A stretch of DNA of 64,000 nt, taken from contig CAADRB010000027.1 of the NCBI GenBank assembly GCA_900708905.1, forward strand, positions 1,342,076-1,406,075, given 5' to 3'. A program made the translations under genes and the position numbers. The notes under the pieces are model-generated. The model had not been told where the DNA came from. It was given only the letters and a program-made list of their open reading frames with translations, and made no database searches. Of the stretch, positions 28,191 to 38,442 are shown piece by piece. Within the stretch, counting starts at the first letter, position 1, and each line of letters starts with the position of its first letter. This DNA comes from Hymenolepis diminuta (taxonomy: Eukaryota > Platyhelminthes > Cestoda > Cyclophyllidea > Hymenolepididae).

Positions 28191-28711
28191 AACCCCATTC
28201 TTTTTTCGATTCTCATTTGTTCCCAATTACCCAATAAACATTTGTCTAATCCAACTCTCGGCCTTATTCGGAAAAATACTTTTGCATCCTGTTAGTTCTA
28301 TGAGAGCAAATCTAAATCTAAAAATCTATAAATATAATTGTACTCTTACTAGTATTGGCGTCTGCTGTAATCTGCCTCCTTGGGAGCCAGATAGTGGAAA
28401 TTGAGTCGACGGACCTTGATGACTTCCACTTGCTCCGAGAAGTGCCTAACTAACAGTTCAACTTCACTAGTTCAACTCTACTATTTTAGCTTAATATGAA
28501 AATGCGCAATACTTCAAATGCTTCGTTGTCTCGTATTTCTTCAATAGCAGTTAAAAAACATTCAATTTGACGGAAATTTAGTAATAATTTCATAAAATAA
28601 TGAAAAATTATCTCGTATTAAAAGATCAGAGTTGTTTTTTCTTACTATTTGTCTGGAAATATTTTCGAATTGATAGTCAGGAGCTGCGATAATTGGTGAT
28701 TTAAAGCTGAA

Positions 28712-28950
28712 AAGGGCTTAAAGAAATAATTATTCTTCCCCGTTCCCAATATTTCTTCTTAGAACAAAAATGTAATTCTTTTCTTTATGTCTCCATTTAT
28801 AAAAAATTCTTGATAATTATGCTTATTTGTTTAAGCCGATACCGATTGAGAGTGAGTTTCGTTAATACACTCGGGTTGACTGTAAGGTGTCTTGTGATCT
28901 GCCGTGGGTTATTAGCTTCTGTGTTGAATTGCCATATTACCGAATGTTCA
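28712..28950 (+). repeat. LTR-like repeat, copy 2, leading into a gag relic
   Basis: It matches copies 1 and 4 from the AATAATTATT block onward; the TGTTAG start is missing. It stands directly upstream of gag-like sequence in the same orientation, as expected for a 5' LTR. From 28851 onward it is part of the perfect inverted repeat. Confidence 0.65.
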
Positions 28951-29949
28951 AAAAAGGCCGGTTCTGCAAAATTACTACCGCAACTTCTACCTTTTTACGT
29001 TATCATGAATAATTATACAGAAAATCTCATTGAAAATTGATCAAATTGAACGATTTATGGAAAAGCGGAAAACAACTTCATGAATCAGATAAAACATAGG
29101 GAAAATACGCAGCTACAACGGCAGTAAAACTCCTTGCAGCTGATGGAACACTTGTTGAGGTACATAAACCTGAAAAATCGGAGATCCCATCCCCAAATTA
29201 TGTCCCAAGAATCTATTTTTACAGATAAATGAATGCCACCATGATCCAGAAGCGGACCTCGATTTCAATAACTGGTTTGATAAATGCAAGAATGATTTCA
29301 GAAAAACCCAGCTGACAACCCTGAGGACTGCTTCCTCGAACACTGAGGACAGTGGAAACAAGAACCTACACTTGTCGAAGGGCCTGGACGATCGCAATTT
29401 CGAGGAAGCAGTATCCAAGTTCTTCCAACTGCTTGATGAAAAGCATCTGAACATCGCAAGTCCCTCAAGTGTCTAATGTCTAAGACACCTGATAAGGATT
29501 GAACATATTAGGCCACTCTGATAAGTGAAAATTTTGAGCAATCGTAATTCAGATTTACTTTAAGTCATCACTTTAAGTCACTTTTAGCCTATGTGGTCTA
29601 GGAGATCTCTGCCATTCGGATATCCGTTTGAGAATTTTTTCATATGACTGAACAAAATAGTGAGATCACTTTATTTGATTTAAGTAATTAATTTGAGGTA
29701 TTAACACCATCATAGATGGCACACCCATGAGGGAGTAGAAAGCGAGTGTATATTGTTAGGTGAGAATTACCGAACAACTCTCCAGGAAGGAGAACATGAA
29801 TGAAAAATTTTAATTAGGAGACCTCATCACCTCGCTGATTCTGCAATGAACTGCACTTTACTATATTCTGTCACTTCAAGTCATACATTTGAAAATCATG
29901 TGGCGAACGAGCACAAGTAAAATAAGATGCCGAACGAAGACCAAATCTG
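28851..29949 (+). repeat. Left arm of a perfect 1.1-kb inverted repeat
   Basis: Every segment I compared is the exact reverse complement of 32548-33646. Paired coordinates always sum to 62497, so there are no indels. Identity stops sharply at 29949 (next base A here, G opposite). At the other end it fades near 28851 into diverged copies of the same LTR-like family. It holds the 3' part of an LTR-like repeat and a broken gag fragment. Confidence 0.9.
29222..29640 (+). pseudogene. Ty3/Gypsy gag fragment (left copy)
   Basis: One plus-strand frame reads INECHHDPEADLDFNNWFDK, resembling the start of flatworm Gypsy gag (a YDPEAGVTFDAWFKRYED-type segment). Then come FEEAVSKFFQLLDEKHLNI and, after a frame change, SLKCLMSKTPDKD, matching the conserved FGE...F..RYKCL region. 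Stops and frame changes break it, and the zinc-knuckle part is absent. It is a decayed capsid-region relic. The antisense frame 29113-29454 is a shadow of this sequence. Confidence 0.7.
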
Positions 29950-32014
29950 ACAATTTAAAGTGTAAAGTGGTATTACGGAAATTCTGACTTCTTAGTCCGA
30001 GGCCTGTAAGAGCGTTAATTAAATACCCTCGTCGGATTCAAGAATGTAATGAAGAAATTGGTTACGAAAACATTCTTCTTTATAATGTTCATACTATTAT
30101 AGCAAATATGTTAAAGAATATGAACTTCAGAACGAAACTTTACGAGTCAATGCTGGAAAAGAACTTAGAAATGGAATAAGTTATTATAGGGTCTCGCAGA
30201 GCTTCCTCTGCAACCTACTAGAATTTGTAAGCTTTGCATCATTTTGTCACATTCGTATTATTGATAGAAGTTTTAGGTAAACGGACTTATCATCAAGATA
30301 AGGTAAAAGTTGATGAATCAAATGGCATGTAAAGCAAGGTGTAGGGATTGTGAGGTATTGAATGGGAGTACATAGAGTGATCGGAACGTCGAGGGATGAG
30401 GGAAATGAGTAGGAGAATGGACAAAGAAATGGCTTAGCTATGCTCACCTTTGACACACACACACCTGACAAGACAGCTATTTGCATTTATAGCCTGTCTG
30501 GAAGCGTGCTTCATTGCTACTGGTTCATCCGATTGTTGGTAGCGAGCACTTGAACAATTAGAACAGAGAAACCCACCCATTGGTCGGGGCGGTTGGTACT
30601 ATTACCTGATTTCGGTTGACTTTTCAGTCTGGGTGCCCGTACCCTATGCTAGGATGTATTTGTTCGCTTTGATAATTTGGTAACTGAAGAAATTCTTTTT
30701 AAATTAATTTGCAGTATGACCACTAAATTTATGGATTAATCATCTTTGAAGAACTCCATAGAACGCTTTCTGTCCTCCTCGTTATTAGAATTGCTATTTC
30801 TATAAGAAAATTGATTTTGTGTATTCTCCATGAATTTCGACATGCTACATGAACTCTCGGTTTATTAAAACCAATGTCTAATTATTAACATGACTGGTAG
30901 TATCTTTGTGACGTTTAATTGTAGTAGTCCATTTGTTAATTGAAGACGACAATGTAATAAATAACTGAGTGCAATTTTTAGATTGTCAGTAATTACAGTA
31001 AAGTGTATTGGCTATATTTAAGGAGTGTACAATATTATCGATTGCCATTTAAATTGGAAAGAGAACTTGTTGCAAATTTTCCCCTCAGGAAGACATCAAC
31101 TTTGTTCAACGACTTATATTTATTCCAACTTCAGATGACATTTTACCTCACCTTTGAGATCAGAAATATTCGAGCGCAAGTAAAATCATGTGTCTTCAGC
31201 AAGTAGAATTAGATCTCAACCGACTCCACCCTTTAAAAACCCTTTAACTTAATTGACAAAAGCCGATTGGACTGCCATGCTGAAACCAACCCAAAAGGAT
31301 TTGAAAGGTGTTGAAGCAACAATGAGACTTCAATCCTCCGAATCTGAGTGTAAGCTTGAGGGTCGATACCTTTAAACACAATAATCTGGAGCACCTTTCA
31401 CTCCTAGAGGATTCTCACCCATGCTCAACTGGTGTCACCATAATCACGACCTTCTGCTTCATATTAGTTGTTTCTAAGCTCCTGTCCTCAATAGAGTTCA
31501 GTGTGTATTGCTGGGCAGTTTATGCTACATATTCAGGCCAGTCAATGTTACATTAAGCACTCCTACATAAACCAAATCATATTTGAGTTGCCACGTTTAT
31601 CCACATTCTTCTTCAGCCAATTCTAGTGCCTCCACAACCAACATGTATTATACGTTAGCTTCATGAGAAATGGAATATTGGAGAAGGATATAGTGTTCAG
31701 AATAAACGACAGCACGACATCGCCATGTGATGGGGTAAAATGTAGGAGTAATTGTCAGATTATAGATGGGAGCAGGGTTAAAAGGTCATGGCAGCTAATC
31801 CAATACACCTACTCGTAAATGCATTACTAACTACTGGAAATATGATTGGGTAGTGTGGTAGAGTAGATTGAAGATTGTCTTGTTAATATAACTCAGAGTT
31901 TTGTAAAAAAACTACAATTTTGAACTCTGGGAAACAGTTGAAATTGGTGAACAGAAAGTTCAACATATGAGAAAGTGGAGGGGTTCAAAAAGATGCTGAG
32001 ATCAGCGTCAAGGG
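29950..32014. other. Spacer between the inverted-repeat arms, proximal part
   Basis: It contains a family B repeat at 30110-30242, a short CA run near 30455-30468 and unassigned AT-rich sequence. Open frames at 30247-30486, 31003-31206 and 31356-31556 have no recognisable product. Confidence 0.4.
30110..30242 (+). repeat. Dispersed repeat family B, copy 3
   Basis: This plus-strand copy has AACTTCAGAACGAAACTTTAC, TGCTGGAAAAGAACT, TAGGGTCTCGCAGAGCT and an AGAATTTGTAAGCT end. It is closest to the copy at 42980-43105. Confidence 0.75.
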
Positions 32015-32250
32015 CATTAAAGAGCCCTACTTCATTTGATTTGTGGAATCGGGTTGTACGATACTTACCAAATGGGCTGCTCACGTTCTAAATTCGGATG
32101 TCATGAATTGTCCTCTTGATTGGAGCAAATGTTTGTCCACGATGTTCAGTGCTTTTTCAACCAAGAAAGCTCCATCTCGCCTCTTCAGGTCGCTTTTTCT
32201 TCCACTTGTTGAGAAGGCAAATGATGTTACGTGATTGTGAGCAGCTTACA
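32015..32250 (+). repeat. Dispersed repeat family A, copy 3
   Basis: This is the best preserved copy for comparison. It shares its first third with 20340-20590, most of its length with 17505-17745 and its GTTGAGAAGGCA end with 49640-49745. It lies within the spacer of the inverted repeat. The open frame 32043-32234 belongs to the repeat. Confidence 0.65.
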
Positions 32251-32547
32251 GCCTTAAGATTACCGACATGAGATAGCCAAACATTTACATTAGTAGAGTT
32301 CCATAGGATATGTTCGCCAAACTAAGTGTTTAAATATATTAACGTTCTAAGAATTATTTTTTCATTAAACATCTGGGTGACCACACATTCACATACTCTT
32401 AATCAGAGACCGTTAGATAGTGGAAAATCTACTGGCCCTGCAGTTTCTAATTTGGTAATCACTGGATGGAATGGGCCGTTAGATGAACAAAACAGATGGA
32501 TTTCAGAGAGTTCACTCTTTTGATCTCATGAGTCATATGTTTCTTTC

Positions 32548-33646
32548 CAGATTTGGTCTTCGTTCGGCATCTTATTTTACTTGTGCTCGCTCGCCACATG
32601 ATTTTCAAATGTATGACTTGAAGTGACAGAATATAGTAAAGTGCAGTTCATTGCAGAATCAGCGAGGTGATGAGGTCTCCTAATTAAAATTTTTCATTCA
32701 TGTTCTCCTTCCTGGAGAGTTGTTCGGTAATTCTCACCTAACAATATACACTCGCTTTCTACTCCCTCATGGGTGTGCCATCTATGATGGTGTTAATACC
32801 TCAAATTAATTACTTAAATCAAATAAAGTGATCTCACTATTTTGTTCAGTCATATGAAAAAATTCTCAAACGGATATCCGAATGGCAGAGATCTCCTAGA
32901 CCACATAGGCTAAAAGTGACTTAAAGTGATGACTTAAAGTAAATCTGAATTACGATTGCTCAAAATTTTCACTTATCAGAGTGGCCTAATATGTTCAATC
33001 CTTATCAGGTGTCTTAGACATTAGACACTTGAGGGACTTGCGATGTTCAGATGCTTTTCATCAAGCAGTTGGAAGAACTTGGATACTGCTTCCTCGAAAT
33101 TGCGATCGTCCAGGCCCTTCGACAAGTGTAGGTTCTTGTTTCCACTGTCCTCAGTGTTCGAGGAAGCAGTCCTCAGGGTTGTCAGCTGGGTTTTTCTGAA
33201 ATCATTCTTGCATTTATCAAACCAGTTATTGAAATCGAGGTCCGCTTCTGGATCATGGTGGCATTCATTTATCTGTAAAAATAGATTCTTGGGACATAAT
33301 TTGGGGATGGGATCTCCGATTTTTCAGGTTTATGTACCTCAACAAGTGTTCCATCAGCTGCAAGGAGTTTTACTGCCGTTGTAGCTGCGTATTTTCCCTA
33401 TGTTTTATCTGATTCATGAAGTTGTTTTCCGCTTTTCCATAAATCGTTCAATTTGATCAATTTTCAATGAGATTTTCTGTATAATTATTCATGATAACGT
33501 AAAAAGGTAGAAGTTGCGGTAGTAATTTTGCAGAACCGGCCTTTTTTGAACATTCGGTAATATGGCAATTCAACACAGAAGCTAATAACCCACGGCAGAT
33601 CACAAGACACCTTACAGTCAACCCGAGTGTATTAACGAAACTCACT
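32548..33646 (-). repeat. Right arm of the perfect 1.1-kb inverted repeat
   Basis: It is the exact reverse complement of 28851-29949 with a spacer of about 2.6 kb (29950-32547). Peptides encoded on the two arms (for example 33043-33384 plus and 29113-29454 minus) are identical, although the frames are non-functional. That implies very recent duplication, conversion or an assembly effect rather than selection. Confidence 0.9.
32857..33275 (-). pseudogene. Ty3/Gypsy gag fragment (right copy)
   Basis: This is the mirror copy of 29222-29640, with the same broken frames read on the minus strand. It lies downstream of the LTR-like copy at 33767-33550, in the same orientation, as in the left arm. 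Confidence 0.7.
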
Positions 33647-33767
33647 CTTAATCGGTATCGGTTTAAACAAATGGGTAAAATTATCAAGTGTTCTTTATAA
33701 ATGCTGAAATAAAGAAAGAAATTACATTTTATTCATAGAAAAAATAGGGAAAAATATTCTTCTAACA
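33550..33767 (-). repeat. LTR-like repeat, copy 3
   Basis: On the minus strand it begins TGTTAGAAGAATATTTTTCC at 33767, then shows TGAATAAAATGTAATTTC and CGATACCGATTAAGAGTGAG. It is diverged from copy 2 in the first 120 bp and identical to it thereafter. Confidence 0.65.
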
Positions 33768-34058
33768 ACTAGGCATGTTATTTTGATGAAAATCATGCAT
33801 CCTTTCTGTAAGGAACAAAGTTTCCCATTGGACTTATTATTATTTCCTATTTCCTCCGAAATAACTTTTCGAAGATTGCGTCAGACCTTCAAGAATTCCT
33901 CCTTAGCCGCTTCTTCCATAGATAAATGCAAATTTTTTCGTCAGTAACTAAACAGGAATAAAATGATTGAGGAAGCTCATTTCTAAAACAGTAAAGATAA
34001 GACTTATTTGAATGTGCTTTTTTTCGATTTATCTGCGTAGATTTCAGCGTATAAAAAC

Positions 34059-34290
34059 TGTTAGAAGAAGTGATAATTATTTCCCCCGCTCCCAATATTT
34101 CCTTTATGAATAAAAGTGTAATTTCTTTCGTTATTTCCCCACCGATAAAAGACACTCGACAAAAATACTTATTCATTTAAGCCGGTACCGATTGAGAGTG
34201 AGTTTCGTTAATACACTCGGGTTGACTGTAAGGTGTCTTGTGATCTGCCGTGGGTTATTAGCTTCTGTGTTAAGTTGCTATGTTACCGAG
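34059..34290 (+). repeat. LTR-like repeat, copy 4
   Basis: It begins TGTTAGAAGAAGTGATAATT. It carries CTCCCAATATTTCC, TGAATAAAAGTGTAATTTC, AAGCCGGTACCGATTGAGAG and a GTGTTAAGTTGC end. It stands about 290 bp beyond copy 3, in the opposite orientation. Confidence 0.65.
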
Positions 34291-34299
34291 TTTTCTAGA

Positions 34300-37200
34300 T
34301 TGTTGGCTCTGCTAGATTACTATCCGAACTCCTAGTTGGTTACGCTATAACAAAAGCAAGTATGAATATAAAATAAAAATTTAAGAAGAAGACATCAAGT
34401 AAACACACCACTTTTACTAGCATCGTGCATTATTTCATAAAAAAATAAATTAGCAAGAGCTGTTCCTACATATATATCCGTGAAATAACCTTGCCTTTGC
34501 TTGATTATAATGAACAAACATTCAGTGATTAAGTGACACGTTCTGCAAACTGATTGGTCTCTTAAAATTCAATTAATTAAATTAATTTAGTAACTTCTTT
34601 ATAGTAGTTGTAATTCCCAAGCCTATTTAGGACAGCGTTTTACGATGCTTATCTTGAGTTAGCCAATCTTAACCAATGCAGTTGGTCACTCTGCTCATCA
34701 GATGTGTACCGATGGACATCGAGTCCGTGACATATGATTTTGCAGACCTGAACGTTAACCATTGCGCTGATGGTGCACATTAACTGCTTTAATGATTTTT
34801 ACATGCTCTATCCTTAAATAGGAAGTGCAAATGACATGATTTTATAGTGATTATAAGATTGCTGCATCAACAATAGAGGACTGTAAAATCCGCTTTCTAT
34901 TAGCAGTGATTAATCCGCCAGTGTCTTCTTAGTGCAAATCATTTGCAGAGTTGCTGACACTGAAGATAGTCTCCTTTTACACAACTGTTCATTTTCTGTT
35001 GAAGGTCAATAATGCGAGCACCTTTTTAACATCCCCCGAAGAAACTTTGTCCAATACTTCATGTTTGCAAAGTAGAGATATCGATTTACCAAAAATACGA
35101 TTATAATATTAGGAAGGTCAAACTATCATCTTCATTTTTTTAAACTTGTCTTCACTTTAGCAACCATGCAGAATATTCTTCACCGAAGAGAACATTTCTC
35201 ATCTGTTTTCCATCATTTCAACCTCTGCAACCACCCCCATCATTCCGTCAAACGCTACCAGCACCTTTAAAATGGCACTCCGTCGATATCTCTAATGACT
35301 ATAGATATGCACAAGATGAATCGTTGGTCTGCTCGACCTAATATTTACATTGGGTCACATAATCTAGGTCAATCCAACCAACAATAACCTGATATGCTCT
35401 CGGACATTTTGTAAAGAATTAAACAATCCAAAGTTTGTTGCGAAACCGAATACTTTTTTTATTTTTCAACATTGTAGAATCGTCAGAGATGGTAAATAAA
35501 ATGTGCTCATTATCTGTCATCAATTTATTATCTCACCTGCTTCACCTTATTAGTCTTCAAAATAACCGCGAATCCCCTAATTCTATAATAACGCGAAATT
35601 AAGCAAATTTCAACAAATTACTCAAAATTTTGCAAGGCAATGACCATGTAATTTAGCATGGTCATAATAAGCAAGTTTTTTTAATAGTTAACGATAAATT
35701 GTTGGAGCAAATTTTAGGATGTAATTAATCCGTTTTGAAAGGAAATCAAAGTGCAAACGACCTGACTATTTCAGACTCCAGATGCGGACTGCTCTGTGAA
35801 ATCTAAGAGGAAGAGAAGTATTGCTTTGATAAACGTGACCTTCCGAATGAAATCAAAGCACTCCAACTGAAATATACGAGAATAAGCAATCTTCGCATCG
35901 CTCTCCTTTATATACCATGAAAACTTGAATTATCCAGTTATTCGCGCAACTCGGTCCTTTGACAACACCGATTAATCGACTTGGACGTATGAGGGAGGAT
36001 AATATTTGGAAATAATTATTTTTCTGGGTTAAATAAAATCAGTTCTCCACTATTGTGTCCTCTGACAAAACATTCTAGATATGTTAAATGCTACAGACAG
36101 ACATATCATTGAATAATGCTCTCGCAGAGCAATAATACATCCACATTGTCTAATCGTGACTACTTAATTGTTCTCTTTACTCCGATCTTCTTTATGAGAA
36201 TAATGTATAACCCGGTTCATACAATCTTCCTGGGATTTCCCTCTTTTGAAGTCGGTGTTATTGCTATTATATTATTTAAATACTAAAGAGATACCATATG
36301 TACCTATGCTGCTCTTCCCAGTAAAGACCCACGTTCTTATTCTGCATTATGTCACTATGTTTTACAATCATTACTGTGTCTTCCTCATCTGGCCTATGGC
36401 TATGTTACCTCAATGGGACATATTTGTATTACCCTTCAAATCGCTTGCGATATCAGTAAATGAATCCTATTTGTTGTTGGCTTTGCTTGCTTCCACAGAT
36501 ACTGGAACTTAATACGGCGTTCAGAGTTCACAGTAAATACGGGGAGTTAACTTATATTAATGCATTAATATATTGTTTAAATTCACAAAATAATAAAATA
36601 CTGAAGCTTTTTGCTTAAACTTCATTTCCCGTGCTGTTTTCATCATTTTTCTCAATTTTACTTGAAATTTCGTCATTTATCATTATTTTGCCACTTGTGA
36701 TATCAAATCATTTGCTATTGGAATAGTTTGCCATATTAAGGAGGTTTTCGATCCTGTTAAACAGAATCGCTTCTCATAATTAAAACTTGGATGAGAAACC
36801 CGTATTTTATCACTTTTTAACCTACTTTAACTAGAATGATTATTTTCTACGTTCACCGTATCTGTATGCCAATACGAATCGTGCCCCTAACACATGACCT
36901 TACGGACGAGAACTCTGAACGCTACGCCCCAGGTACACAAAGCCTTATTAATAAACTCACAAATTTGCAATATCTTGCAGAATATTAATTAAATTAAAGA
37001 AAAATCACAAAATCGAATCACTATTAAACTGAAAAAAATGGGAAAGCAGAGAGCTTAAGAATTTAAATAATCCTTTTATTTTATTTTAGAACGACCATAC
37101 GACACAGATAAATGAAAGAGTTCTTTAAGTAATAGTTAGGTATCTTCGTAATGTTTTCTAAAAGAGGCAATTATACAACACAGTGAAGCAAAGTTATATT

Positions 37201-37385
37201 ATCGCTAAATAGTTAGTAAAATACTCTTACGACGATATTTTAATATGGTTTCTGATTGTTGAAATTGCCACTAAAATATAAAATCATATTGTAAGTATTA
37301 ATAAAATAGCGTTTTGAATAAACTGTTATTGGAAATTGGTAGTAAAGATATTTAGTATGTAATTTCATAATTTCTTTAAATCAAT
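34300..37385. other. Gene-free stretch with one SINE copy
   Basis: Apart from the SINE at 34668-34800 I recognise nothing. The hydrophobic open frame 36246-36512 lacks a convincing signal peptide or domain. The 3' untranslated region of the CAP gene should lie at the right end; the nearest AATAAA on the minus strand is about 310 bp past the stop. Confidence 0.4.
34668..34800 (-). repeat. tRNA-derived SINE copy
   Basis: On the minus strand the copy shows a box A-like CAGCGCAATGGTTAACG, then GGTCTGCAAAATCAT, then a box B-like GGACTCGATGTCC. The layout matches the clearer copy at 53582-53700. Both boxes deviate from consensus, so it is probably inactive. Confidence 0.6.
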
Positions 37386-37389
37386 TAAT

Positions 37390-38355
37390 TTACCCTGGTC
37401 CGTAGTTGCAGACCACGAAGACAGCATTGAATCCACTGAAATTGCATTTACTAACACCGCACCCAACATCGGTTGTGTTAGCCCAAACGAGCTGAAATAT
37501 AAAGATATTTATTTTTGTTCTATTTTCTCAAAAAAAATATTTTGTAATTTGAGTTACTCACCTGGGTATAATGACCGCAGACACCAGAGCAGTAATTGTG
37601 AGAGTAATTATAATCCTTGTGCTCTTCGAACCACATTTTAACATTTCTACCAAGGAGATATTAGGTTAAATTTTGGTTAAGTAAAATGCGAAATGTTTAA
37701 TAATTTATTTGAATGGCGTAAATCTTTGCCACAGAGCAACAGTTCGACATGTTCAAAACCAATAAGGTATATGTAAAACTATTATTCTTATTATAAAACA
37801 CGTACTTTAGACAAATTTTTCACTTATAGCCTTTAGGACAGAAGGTAAATAGGTAGCGATAGATAGATTACTTTGTCATCAACTTACTGTGCAATGCTTG
37901 AAGAATAGGCAATATTCTGCCCGACCCACCAGAATTCCGCTGTCTTTCGATCATCACTGGAATCATGTTGGAATCGGCATCTATCAGCATGTCTTTGTGC
38001 TGAGGCTTCCAATTCTGTGTTCCATTTCTAGGTTGAAAGGAAGTTAGCTATGTAGTGTGAGACCTATTTCCATAACTAAACCCAACTGTTGAATTAGACA
38101 TACCAGATCCCTAATCTTTGAAGATGCTGGTTGATTAGGAACTCTTCCAGCTGCGACTTCACGGCGATATTGATTCTGAAGATCAAGTAATTCTTGCTTA
38201 TCCTTGCTCAGACGGCCAAATGGACTATTGTTGTTTACATTTTTGTATACTTCTGGTTCTGGACATTTACAGCACTCCCTATTATTAGGATAATATTCGG
38301 CCCTCACTCGGTAAAAGGAGAGAAGGAGGAGCACAAGGATATTTAATGTCTGCAT
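37390..38355 (-). CDS. Secreted CAP/SCP-TAPS protein (venom-allergen-like)
   Basis: CAP proteins are secreted and in flatworms are excretory-secretory or developmental products; their biochemical role is unsettled. Minus-strand exons are 38355-38104, 38027-37888, 37646-37562 and 37491-37390 (stop TAA), all GT-AG and in phase, giving 192 residues. Residues 1-19 form a signal peptide ending VRA. A CCKCP stretch follows, then the CAP domain from about residue 54: LLDLQNQYRREVA, LKWNTELEASAQRHADRC (H97), VGQNIA (120-124), MWFEEHKDYN (E138) and the signature CGHYTQ (H156). The usual glutamate of GENIA is glutamine here (Q121), so the metal-binding tetrad is incomplete. The protein ends just after VVCNYGPG, without a C-terminal extension. 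A TATA box and CCAAT box precede it. The group 1 (secreted) assignment follows from the signal peptide and cysteines. Confidence 0.95.
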
Positions 38356-38410
38356 TATTCTGCGCTTATTTGAAAATAATATTTGATTTCAACGCGTCGT
38401 ATTTAGGAGT

Positions 38411-38442
38411 CTTATATATAGTTGTTTTCTAGAGCTGATTGG
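38411..38442 (-). promoter_or_regulatory. TATA and CCAAT boxes of the CAP gene
   Basis: On the minus strand, TATATATAAG lies at 38420-38411, about 56-65 nt before the ATG. CCAAT lies at 38442-38438, about 20 nt further upstream. The spacing is what a focused RNA polymerase II promoter would have and implies a 5' leader of about 30 nt. Confidence 0.7.

Noticed and set aside
29113..29454. A 113-residue open frame, identical on both arms (minus at 29113-29454, plus at 33043-33384)
   Set aside because: The identity comes from the perfect DNA inverted repeat. The opposite strand carries the recognisable gag-like sequence, so this frame is a shadow.
36246..36512. An 88-residue hydrophobic frame that could be a membrane protein
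   Set aside because: There is no recognisable family, promoter or splice context. AT-rich DNA commonly gives such hydrophobic frames.
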